Below are positions 7,244 to 16,806 of a stretch of DNA of 64,000 bases, one piece after another; the first letter of the stretch is position 1, and every line of letters begins with the position of its first letter. A program made the position numbers and the translations under genes. The notes under the pieces were generated by a model that ran no database searches, had not been told where the DNA came from, and saw nothing but the letters and a program-made list of their open reading frames with translations. The stretch comes from a bacterium (GTDB lineage: Bacteria > CLD3 > SB21), in assembly GCA_013360215.1 (NCBI GenBank), contig JABWCP010000012.1:1-64000 (forward strand), written 5' to 3'.

Positions 7244-8875
7244 TTAACCGATCTGAAGTTTCATACCGTCGTCGGTCCATGTACCAGTATTGGGTGACGA
7301 ATCTGTCGGCTTAATGATCGCACTCCCGATCGTAAGTAATCCGACTCGGCCGACAAACATCGTTACAACGATGAGTATTTTCGAAGCCGGCGTCATCAAC
7401 ATCGTAATGCCGGCCGACAGGCCTACGGTACCAAACGCGCTTACGACTTCAAACGCCATTTGCATGAGCGTAAATCGCGTTTCCAAAACGGTCATCAAAA
7501 GTATCACGCTCAATACAAAGGTGGAACTCAAAACGTAAAGCTTCACGGCATTGCCTACCGATCCTTTGCTTACCACATAGCGGAACAAAGAGACACGATT
7601 CATACCACGAAACGAACTGCGAATATATCCGAGCATAGTGGCAAATGTAGGAATTTTAATGCCGCCGGCCGTACCCTGGGGCGCTGCACCGATAAACATC
7701 AGCGAAATAAATACCATCAAAGTACGGATTTGCAGAAGCCCAATATCAACGGTATTAAATCCGGCCGTCCGTGTAGATACGGAGTGAAAAAATGAAATCA
7801 ACCATTTTTCACCGGCATCGTAGTGACCAAGCGTATGTGGATCATCCCATTCGTATGCGGCCATGAGTACCGTACCGATGGCGAGCAGAACAACAGTTCC
7901 CCATATTACAATTTTCATTTGCAAGGGACTTGCCACGCCGGCTAGTTCTTCACGCAATTTTTTGGATCGTAAATATAACCGATCAACAAAATTATAAAAG
8001 GGTTCCACCAGATACAGCTTGTCCGGGCGTCGCATGGCGATCATCTCCATCAATGCTTCGCTGAAATTGAGCATTTTGTGAAGCATCAGCAGGAAAAAAC
8101 TTTCAATGCCGAGAAGAACGGGGTAGCCGATACCGCCTAATACGATGAGTCCGGCGATAATCATATTCACAGACACATCCGAGCGAAAAGGCATCAGATT
8201 ATCCGTATATAACCCGAAACCTGCATTATTGAATGCCGAGATCGTATGAAAAACAGAAAACCATAACGGTGTAATCGGGCCCTCGGCTAAACGATCTTTC
8301 GTCGCCAGATAAAGCAGTAAACAACCTACTCCTTCGATCGCCAAAGTGATTTTAGCCGTCGAAGCCAAAACTTGAAAAATCGTACGATGCTCACCTTCGA
8401 CGTCCATCACGGAACCTAATGTTTGTGCTGTTCCCGGAGAAAGATTACCGGTTCTACCAATCCACAAAAGTCGAAATGCCGTCACCACACCAAAGCCACC
8501 GACTTGTATCAGAACCATCGTTATGACTTGACCGGCAAAAGTGAATTTGCTGAAGTCAACCGATGTCAGGCCGGTTACACAAATTGCGGACGTCGAAATA
8601 AACAACGCATCCACGTAGGATATCACATTTTCGCCGCGATTTTCAATAAGGAACAACAAAATCGATCCGATCAAAATCGCCATAGCAAAACCGATGATGG
8701 CAATTTCGGCTGCCGAATACTTGCGGATACTAAATTCAATCCGACTTTCTATTCGGTTTATTTCGTCTTGTAAAGAACCGGTTTTTGCTTGAGGATCGTT
8801 AGATTGGGGAGGTTCATCAGATCCGGATTGGGATACCGAATCCGGTTTCGAGGCTTCAGAAGTAGAATTTTCCAT
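7244..8875 (-). CDS. TrkH/KtrB-type potassium transporter subunit
   Basis: A polytopic membrane protein of the Trk/Ktr/HKT superfamily. Four pore-loop selectivity-filter motifs are recognisable in order: ICVTGLTSV, FNNAGFGL, TRTAGFNT and AFGTVGLSA, each with the filter glycine. After a charged, low-complexity N-terminal tail (rich in Ser, Asp, Gln), about 8-10 hydrophobic segments follow. I choose the ATG at 8875 (MENSTSEAS, 543 residues); an in-frame TTG at 8932 would add 19 residues. Neither has an obvious ribosome-binding site. The regulatory TrkA/KtrA subunit expected for this family is not in the window. Confidence 0.88.
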   Translation of the reverse strand: MENSTSEASKPDSVSQSGSDEPPQSNDPQAKTGSLQDEINRIESRIEFSIRKYSAAEIAIIGFAMAILIGSILLFLIENRGENVISYVDALFISTSAICVTGLTSVDFSKFTFAGQVITMVLIQVGGFGVVTAFRLLWIGRTGNLSPGTAQTLGSVMDVEGEHRTIFQVLASTAKITLAIEGVGCLLLYLATKDRLAEGPITPLWFSVFHTISAFNNAGFGLYTDNLMPFRSDVSVNMIIAGLIVLGGIGYPVLLGIESFFLLMLHKMLNFSEALMEMIAMRRPDKLYLVEPFYNFVDRLYLRSKKLREELAGVASPLQMKIVIWGTVVLLAIGTVLMAAYEWDDPHTLGHYDAGEKWLISFFHSVSTRTAGFNTVDIGLLQIRTLMVFISLMFIGAAPQGTAGGIKIPTFATMLGYIRSSFRGMNRVSLFRYVVSKGSVGNAVKLYVLSSTFVLSVILLMTVLETRFTLMQMAFEVVSAFGTVGLSAGITMLMTPASKILIVVTMFVGRVGLLTIGSAIIKPTDSSPNTGTWTDDGMKLQIG

Positions 8876-9014
8876 ATATGTATTTTGGTCCGACCGTAAA
8901 CAAACGACGTGTTTGTTTTTGGTGGGGAGCAATATACACTGAGCCCTATTGCAATGTCAATAAATTTGTTACGAATGCAAATAAGGTTTCACACCAAACA
9001 AGCGGTAAGTAATT

Positions 9015-9407
9015 TTAAGAACATTTTTTTAAATGTGAGTCAATCCGTATGATATGGGTAACCAACCAAACTTTTACCAACGCCTGAATTTCGCGGAGCA
9101 ATTGTATCGAGTCGCCGTCATGCTGATATTTATCCGCAATTTTTTCATACGCTTCTAAGAATTTTTTATGAGAATGCTCATTATATTCGGCTACCGGGCA
9201 TTTGCGTTCATGCATGCACTTCTCTTCGTACTTAAAATGATCGCGGATGTATGCGCTCAAAAAATCAATAGCCTGATTGACCAGCTCATCGCTACGCCCG
9301 TGCGTGACGCCTTCCTCCAGGTCGGCCAGGAAATGAAAAATATTTTTATGCTGATCGTCTATTTCTTTATCACCGATCAGGTATTCATCCTTCCAAACAA
9401 AAGACAT
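9015..9407 (-). CDS. bacteriohemerythrin
   Basis: A 130-residue single-domain hemerythrin, a four-helix bundle with a non-haem di-iron O2-binding site. The usual ligand pattern is present: His20 in IDDQHKNIF, the HFKYEEKCM helix, HSHKKF and WLVTHIIRIDSH near the C-terminus. Bacterial members bind O2 or NO and serve in oxygen storage, sensing or iron handling. It is a single gene. A short inverted repeat (TAGGTC/GACCTA, 9428-9449) lies just upstream and could be an operator. Four cysteines are spread over the protein, including one near the C-terminus. Confidence 0.92.
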   Translation of the reverse strand: MSFVWKDEYLIGDKEIDDQHKNIFHFLADLEEGVTHGRSDELVNQAIDFLSAYIRDHFKYEEKCMHERKCPVAEYNEHSHKKFLEAYEKIADKYQHDGDSIQLLREIQALVKVWLVTHIIRIDSHLKKCS

Positions 9408-9652
9408 AAATTTTTTCTCGTTATAGGTAGGTCAAAAGAACCGACCTAATTTGCAAGGCCATAGAACTATAATCAAGAGTTAATACGTAAATTTTAATGG
9501 AAAGGATGTAAGGAAACAAAATATTTTTCAAACAAATCTGCGTACAAACATTTTCTAATTTACCGATCGCCTTATCGGGCATGCGTCTTGACAGAGAGCA
9601 TGCTCGCGTACAGAAGGAAACGCCGTATGCTTTTAAACACTGCGTTCAACGT

Positions 9653-9760
9653 TCACTGCACCAACTGTAAATAAAAATACATCAAGATACAAACGGCTAA
9701 AAATTCAGCCGTAAAAATGGCCAACATTGTTTTTTTGTATTCTTGCTTTTCCATACGCAT
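9653..9760 (-). CDS. 35-residue single-pass membrane protein
   Basis: A short open frame with strong coding signals. AAGGA lies four bases before the ATG. A charged N-terminus (MRMEKQEYKK) precedes one continuous hydrophobic helix at about residues 12-33, and the product ends in LVQ. It has the look of a small membrane or oxidase-accessory-type protein, but it matches no family I can name. It lies downstream of the unknown lipoprotein gene, separated by a terminator, and upstream of the hemerythrin gene, all on the minus strand. Part of the coding sequence (CGGCT/AGCCG) could also form a hairpin. Confidence 0.55.
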   Translation of the reverse strand: MRMEKQEYKKTMLAIFTAEFLAVCILMYFYLQLVQ

Positions 9761-9779
9761 CTATTCCTTAATTAGTCAG

Positions 9780-9820
9780 ATTTAAAATTAACGGCGGAGC
9801 GGTTTGACGCGCTCCACCGT
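9780..9820 (-). terminator. intrinsic terminator after the unknown lipoprotein
   Basis: Read on the minus strand, the stem ACGGTGGAGCG / CGCTCCGCCGT (9791-9820, one mismatch, 8-base loop) is followed by TTAATTTTAAA. It fits the end of the gene at 9851-10837. Confidence 0.65.
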
Positions 9821-9850
9821 CTTTCACTAAACCAAGGGGGAATTAGATAA

Positions 9851-10837
9851 TTAGTTGATTACTTTGCGATACGGTAACGCTACGATCAGTGAATTATAAG
9901 GTGCAACATCCGCATCGGATTCGTACACAGTATTGTGAGTAACGAAATCCAAAGCACCGACATGTACACCGGCAAATTCGGTCTGACCTACAATCCAGCG
10001 AACCGTATAAATACCGTCACCGGCAACGCGATCGCCATAGGTACCTTCATCGTTGAAAAGATGCTTGACGCGCATACCTGCAATTTTGGCATTACGGTTT
10101 TTACCGCGATGTATCCATCCCATCGGCGCATCGTCAGCGTTGCTGTTCGCAATCCCGACTTCTACAGTCACCGTATCGCCCTGACTCACTTGCGGTAAAC
10201 CACCGCGTTCGATGAAGTAGGCGAGCGGATCGGTAAATCCGAAATCCGTTACACCGGCTGCACTGTGTATGGTTACATTGACGCTGCTCAGACTCATCGT
10301 CCCGTTTTTGGATCTACCAAATCCGGCCGACACTTCGCTCACGAGCCAACGGCGATCTATCTCCGGATCGGTATTGCGAACGAAACGAACGATACGTTTC
10401 ATTTCATGTTCGAGCGGCTTAGTATATTTGACCAATCCTTCGCCGTCCGGATTTTCCGCACGAATCACAAAATTACCTTTCATAAGAAATGTGATTTCCG
10501 CTTCGGCGCTCATCGTATCTTCGGCAACCGTTATCTGGATATCTCTACGGCTCATACGCACAACACGACCATACCCTTTGATCGAATCAATAGGCGACGC
10601 GGACTTAGACAATACGACCGCCTCACCATCATAGGACTTGGAATACCCCGTTGCATCCGATTCACCCAAAATATCTACGCCGATTATTTCATCCGCATCT
10701 TCGATTATCTGATTCTGAATTTCTTCTTCATCAACTGTCAGATTGGAACTATCTTTTTCAGAACACCCGATAACCAGTAAAAAATTGACCATAATCATTA
10801 CGATCAACCATCGGCTTGCATTCCAATACTTTTTCAT
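9851..10837 (-). CDS. lipoprotein of unknown function with Ig-like C-terminus
   Basis: The start at 10837 is chosen because AAAGGAG precedes it by eight bases, although the frame runs to 10879. The product (328 residues) has a signal peptide ending in a lipobox (LLVIGC), then an acidic low-complexity stretch (EEEIQNQIIEDADEIIG) that may act as a linker. The rest is beta-rich. The C-terminal part has GDTVTVEVGIANS and a GDRVAGDGIYT motif, which is common in secreted Ig-like domains of 'choice-of-anchor' type. I do not recognise a function. It is monocistronic, ended by the terminator at 9780-9820. Confidence 0.75.
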   Translation of the reverse strand: MKKYWNASRWLIVMIMVNFLLVIGCSEKDSSNLTVDEEEIQNQIIEDADEIIGVDILGESDATGYSKSYDGEAVVLSKSASPIDSIKGYGRVVRMSRRDIQITVAEDTMSAEAEITFLMKGNFVIRAENPDGEGLVKYTKPLEHEMKRIVRFVRNTDPEIDRRWLVSEVSAGFGRSKNGTMSLSSVNVTIHSAAGVTDFGFTDPLAYFIERGGLPQVSQGDTVTVEVGIANSNADDAPMGWIHRGKNRNAKIAGMRVKHLFNDEGTYGDRVAGDGIYTVRWIVGQTEFAGVHVGALDFVTHNTVYESDADVAPYNSLIVALPYRKVIN

Positions 10838-11083
10838 ACGCTTCACTCCTTTATGTTTGTGGTAAATATCTTCTAACATTTTCTGACCCGCTGCATGATA
10901 TTAAAACAATTTATATGCCATATTTTAAATATTTGATATTTAATGTTATAATGATTCAAAAAAGTACGGATTGACGAAAAAACCGTCGCTTTTTCAGATT
11001 AATCAACCCAAATAACCTTCAAATTGGTAAAAGGAAATTTTGGCATAGAGAAAAGACAATAAGTCATATCTTATGATGACATT
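10838..11083. other. divergent intergenic region upstream of groESL
   Basis: Spacer between the leftward lipoprotein gene and the CIRCE element. It is AT-rich, including the stretch ATATTTAAATATTTGATATTTAATG near 10920-10945 (listed here only to locate the AT tract). It probably holds the lipoprotein promoter. No open frame with a ribosome-binding site was found. Confidence 0.35.
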
Positions 11084-11110
11084 TTAGCACTCATGATTTA
11101 TGAGTGCTAA
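11084..11110. promoter_or_regulatory. CIRCE operator (HrcA-binding site)
   Basis: A perfect CIRCE element: TTAGCACTC at 11084-11092, nine bases, GAGTGCTAA at 11102-11110. This is the operator bound by the heat-shock repressor HrcA, so groESL is predicted to be HrcA-controlled. It lies upstream of the best promoter match rather than downstream of the transcript start, so a second, upstream promoter may exist. hrcA itself is not in the window. Confidence 0.95.
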
Positions 11111-11144
11111 CAAGTAGAGTGCAAATTAAATAAAAACAAAAAAC

Positions 11145-11172
11145 TTGAATTTAGGCACAAACCTTGTATATT
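11145..11172 (+). promoter_or_regulatory. groESL promoter candidate
   Basis: TTGAAT (11145-11150) and TATATT (11167-11172) with a 16-base spacer. The downstream box also reads TATATTTG (11167-11174), with a CTTG 19 bases before it, so it fits the Bacteroidota-type TTTG/TAnnTTTG promoter as well. Start of transcription is predicted near 11179, about 75 bases before groES. Confidence 0.5.
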
Positions 11173-11254
11173 TGCGGCCAACGAATTCAAGCTATAACCA
11201 TTAACCAATAATAGTAACTTCTTAACTCATACTTCATAAACAGGAGATTCTCTC

Positions 11255-11530
11255 ATGAAACTGAAGCCCTTAGCGGATCGCGTCATCGTGGAACCGATGG
11301 AAGCCGAAGAAAAAACAGCATCCGGTCTTATTATTCCGGATTCAGCCAAAGAAAAACCGCAAGTCGGTAAAGTCGTTGCCGCAGGTCCCGGCAAGAAAAA
11401 AGACGAACCCCTCACCGTTAAAACCGGCGATATGGTGCTTTACGGAAAATACTCCGGTACTGAAATCACCTATGAAAACAAAAAATATCTGATCATGAGC
11501 GAGTCGGATATCCTCGCCGTTCAAGGTTAA
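11255..11530 (+). CDS. groS: co-chaperonin GroES
   Basis: The 91-residue lid of the GroEL folding chamber. It begins with [11 protein letters not shown] and has the mobile loop region with [16 protein letters not shown] (about residues 20-35), which contacts GroEL, followed by [20 protein letters not shown] and the C-terminal ESDILAV. Length is slightly below the usual 95-97. AGGAG precedes the ATG. It is the first gene of the CIRCE-controlled groESL operon, with groEL following 56 bases later. Confidence 0.97.
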   Translation: MKLKPLADRVIVEPMEAEEKTASGLIIPDSAKEKPQVGKVVAAGPGKKKDEPLTVKTGDMVLYGKYSGTEITYENKKYLIMSESDILAVQG

Positions 11531-11562
11531 TCTAATTTTAGAACACTAACCGATAACGATAA

Positions 11563-13239
<1,677 letters not shown>

Positions 13240-13301
13240 TCGTCAGCTTAATACGTCTCCCAAGTTCCGCAGGCGAAAACGGCCGGCGGACATCAAATAT
13301 A

Positions 13302-13341
13302 AAATCCCTGTTCTGCGCTATGCAGAACGGGGATTTTTTTT
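13302..13341 (+). terminator. intrinsic terminator of groESL
   Basis: A long stem AAATCCCTGTTCTGC / GCAGAACGGGGATTT with one T-G wobble and a 5-base loop, followed by eight or more Ts. Confidence 0.92.
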
Positions 13342-13504
13342 GGAAAGCATGCAACAATTTGCGGCCGATAACGTTCTTATCCGATCCATAAAACCGTGCA
13401 TTTTATCATACCCAATGTCAAAACGTTTTTGTAGTATTACACCGTTTCCACGTCGTTAAAAATGTTTTTTACATATCTATCACTATCTCTGCGAGGATAA
13501 AGTT

Positions 13505-16500
13505 ATGAAACGGAATCTCTGGTTATGCTTATGGTTTGCGCTCTTTACGCTTTCATCGGCACAAGCGCAACAAGAGTCGCGCTTAATGCGTTTCCCGGCG
13601 ACGGATGGACAGCAAATCGTGTTCACCTATGCCGGTGATTTATACACCGTCCCTGTCAACGGCGGATTGGCACGCAAGCTTACCTCCGATGCCAATGGTT
13701 ATGAAATGTTCGCACGCTTTTCTCCGAACGGTCAATGGCTGGCTTTTTCCGGCCAATACGACGGCAACACCGAAGTTTATGTAATGCCTTCCGGCGGCGG
13801 TGTTCCCAAACGTCTGACCATCACCGCCACCCTCGGGCGCGATGACGTTGCTGATCGTATGGGCCCCAGTACGATCGTGATGGCATGGAAAAATACATCC
13901 GAAGAAATTCTATTCCGCTCCCGCATGCGTTCTTTCAACGATTGGAACGGTGAACTTTTTAGCGTCAATCTGCAGGGCGATGCCCTGTCTCAAGTACCCG
14001 TACCGCGCGGCGGATGGATGTCCTTTTCTCCGGATGATAAAAAAATGGCGTACAATCGCATCTTCCGCGAATTCCGTACATGGAAACGCTATCGCGGCGG
14101 TATGGCCGATGATGTCTGGATTTATGACTTTGCCTCCAAAACGGTCGAGAACATTACTAATAATAATGCCTCCGATCTTTACCCGATGTGGGTCGGCAAT
14201 AAAATCTACTTCGTTTCCGACCGCGACGCCCGCTCCCGATTTAACTTGTACAGCTATGATATTACCTCCAAAACGACAACTCAACTTACAACGTTCACGG
14301 ATTTTGATATCAAGTTTCCTTCGCTCGGCAAAGACGCCATCGTATTTGAAAACGGCGGCTACATTTATCGTTTTGATTTGAAAACCGAAAAAGCAACAAA
14401 AGTACCGATCTCGATTCAGGAAGATTTCGCATCGGGCCGCAATGCGCTTCTTCAGGTCGGCAAAAATGTAACCAATTTTGAAATTTCACCGGATGGTAAA
14501 CGTGCTTTATTAGGTGCGCACGGCGAAATATTTACCGTACCGTCCAAAGCCGGTATCACGCGTAATCTAACGCAGACTTCCGGTACGCACGAACGCGCTT
14601 CCAAATGGTCGCCCGATGGCAAATGGATCGCGTTCATCGGTGATGCATCCGGCGAAAATGAAATCTACATTATGCCGCAGGACGGCAGCGCCAAACCGAC
14701 ACCGATCACCAAAAATGCGGACACCTATTACTATACGCTGTACTGGTCTCCGGACAGCAAAAAAATTCTCTGGGCGGATAAAAAACTCCGTTTGCGTTAT
14801 GTGGATGTAGCTACCAAAAATGTAACTGAAGTGGATCAGGCGACGTTTTGGGAATTTTCGGAATATACGTGGTCGCCCGACAGCAAATGGATCGCATACA
14901 CACGCCCTGAAGATGCCGGTATGAGCCGTGTTATGTTGTATTCTCTGGATCAAAAAAAATCAACGGAAATTACCGACGGTTGGTACGAATCCGGTTCGCC
15001 GGCTTTCAGCCATGACGGCAAATATCTGATTTTCGGTTCCAATCGCGATTTTAATCCGGTTTACAGTTGGACGGAATGGAATCATTCCTATCAGGACATG
15101 ACGCGTATCTATATGGTCACTTTGTCCAAAGAAACGGATTCGCCGTTCAAACCAAAAAATGACGAAGTTGAGATCAAAAAGGACGACCAACCTAAAGCCG
15201 ACGATAAAGCCAAAAAAGATGACGCCGGCAAAAAAGCAGATGCTTCAGTAAAAATAGATTTGGATGGCATCAAACAACGCCTGATCGTATTGCCGGTCAG
15301 CGCATCCAACTATTATAATCTGGCAGGCGTCGACGATAAGATTTATTACAGCCGCCAAGGCAGCAAAGACGAGAAACCGCTGCTTTTCGTGTTTGACCTC
15401 AAAGAACAAAAAGAAACCGAACTCGGATCATTTAACGGGTATGAAATTTCCGCTGATAATAAAAAGATGCTCGTCGGCCAAAGCGGTTCATTTGCCATCG
15501 TCGATCTGCCCAAAGGAAAAATCGAATTTAAAGACAAGCTTGACCTCGGCAATATGGAGATGCGCGTTAACTATCGCGAAGAATGGATGCAAATCTTCAA
15601 CGAGTGCTGGCGGCAAATGCGCGACTTTTTGTATGACCCGGCTCTGCACGGCGTTGATTGGGAAGGCGTTCGCAAAAAATATGCACCGCTTGTAGAACAT
15701 GTCAACCATCGCAATGATCTGACCTATATCATCGGCGAAGTCATCGGCGAACTCAATATCGGACATGCTTATGTCGGCGGCGGTGAACGCAAACAACCGC
15801 GCCGTATCAATCTCGGCTTGCTCGGCGCAGAAATCGAACGTGATCCCGCAACGAAATATTATCGTATCGCACGCATTCTGCCCGGTGAAAACTGGCGGAA
15901 AGAAGTGCGTTCGCCGCTCACCGAAGTCGGCGTAAATGTAAACAGCGGTGATTATATCATCGCGATCAACGGTCAGTCGGTCGCCGGAGTCAATAATATC
16001 AACGAACTTCTGATCAATACCGCCGACAAAACAACCCTGCTGAAAGTTAACTCCAAACCATCGGAACAAGGTGCGCGCGACGTCGCCGTGACCCCTATCG
16101 CTGACGAAGCGGACTTATACTATTATCAATGGGTACAAACCAATATCGAAAAAGTCAACAAAGCGACGAACGGCGAAGTCGGATATATCCACGTACCTGA
16201 CATGGGCGTCAACGGGCTCAACGAATTTGTAAAACACTTTTACCCGCAGCTTCGCAAAAAAGCGCTGATCATAGACGTACGCGGCAACGGCGGCGGCAAC
16301 GTATCACCGATGCTCATCGAACGTCTGCGCCGTGAAATCGCTATGGTGGATGCGCCACGTAATCTTTCATCCCGCCCGGATCCTTTTGATATGATGGTCG
16401 GTCCGATGGTTTGCCTCCTCAATGAGTTTTCCGCATCGGACGGCGATCTTTTCCCCTACCGTTTCCGCAAAATGAAACTCGGTAAACTCATCGGCAAACG

Positions 16501-16774
16501 CAGCTGGGGCGGTGTCGTCGGTATTCGCGGCTCACTGCCGCTCGTAGACGGCGGTTATCTGAATCGCCCGGAATTCGGTTCATATGATACCGACGGCAAA
16601 GAATGGATCATCGAAGGACACGGCGTGGATCCCGATATCGTCATAGATAATGACCCGGCGCGTGAATTCGCCGGCATAGACGACCAGCTTACCAAAGGCA
16701 TCGAGGTCATCATGGAAGAATTGAAAACCAAAAAACGCGAGTTACCCAAAAAACCGGAATATCCGAAAAAGTAA
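13505..16774 (+). CDS. tricorn protease homologue (S41-type, secreted)
   Basis: A 1089-residue homologue of archaeal tricorn, which processes oligopeptides to short peptides. Residues 1-21 form a signal peptide ending AQA, so it acts outside the cytoplasm. Two beta-propellers with repeated SPDGKWIAF/YVMP-type blades fill about 25-545. A Lys/Asp-rich linker (about 545-580) precedes the core. The core holds a PDZ-like domain and the S41 protease: His754 (GHAYVGGG), the nucleophile region FSASDGD (Ser978-Asp979) and Glu1037 (IIEGHGVDPD). GAGG lies eight bases before the ATG. The peptidase gene downstream is 20 bases away and probably acts on related peptides. Confidence 0.92.
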   Translation: MKRNLWLCLWFALFTLSSAQAQQESRLMRFPATDGQQIVFTYAGDLYTVPVNGGLARKLTSDANGYEMFARFSPNGQWLAFSGQYDGNTEVYVMPSGGGVPKRLTITATLGRDDVADRMGPSTIVMAWKNTSEEILFRSRMRSFNDWNGELFSVNLQGDALSQVPVPRGGWMSFSPDDKKMAYNRIFREFRTWKRYRGGMADDVWIYDFASKTVENITNNNASDLYPMWVGNKIYFVSDRDARSRFNLYSYDITSKTTTQLTTFTDFDIKFPSLGKDAIVFENGGYIYRFDLKTEKATKVPISIQEDFASGRNALLQVGKNVTNFEISPDGKRALLGAHGEIFTVPSKAGITRNLTQTSGTHERASKWSPDGKWIAFIGDASGENEIYIMPQDGSAKPTPITKNADTYYYTLYWSPDSKKILWADKKLRLRYVDVATKNVTEVDQATFWEFSEYTWSPDSKWIAYTRPEDAGMSRVMLYSLDQKKSTEITDGWYESGSPAFSHDGKYLIFGSNRDFNPVYSWTEWNHSYQDMTRIYMVTLSKETDSPFKPKNDEVEIKKDDQPKADDKAKKDDAGKKADASVKIDLDGIKQRLIVLPVSASNYYNLAGVDDKIYYSRQGSKDEKPLLFVFDLKEQKETELGSFNGYEISADNKKMLVGQSGSFAIVDLPKGKIEFKDKLDLGNMEMRVNYREEWMQIFNECWRQMRDFLYDPALHGVDWEGVRKKYAPLVEHVNHRNDLTYIIGEVIGELNIGHAYVGGGERKQPRRINLGLLGAEIERDPATKYYRIARILPGENWRKEVRSPLTEVGVNVNSGDYIIAINGQSVAGVNNINELLINTADKTTLLKVNSKPSEQGARDVAVTPIADEADLYYYQWVQTNIEKVNKATNGEVGYIHVPDMGVNGLNEFVKHFYPQLRKKALIIDVRGNGGGNVSPMLIERLRREIAMVDAPRNLSSRPDPFDMMVGPMVCLLNEFSASDGDLFPYRFRKMKLGKLIGKRSWGGVVGIRGSLPLVDGGYLNRPEFGSYDTDGKEWIIEGHGVDPDIVIDNDPAREFAGIDDQLTKGIEVIMEELKTKKRELPKKPEYPKK

Positions 16775-16806
16775 TTTTTTCATAACCTAAACCAATGGAC
16801 CAAACC

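Noticed and set aside
15488-16069. 193-residue minus-strand frame opposite the tricorn gene
   Set aside because: It lies wholly within a gene with clear domain motifs, has no family resemblance and is a typical antisense shadow of a codon-biased gene.
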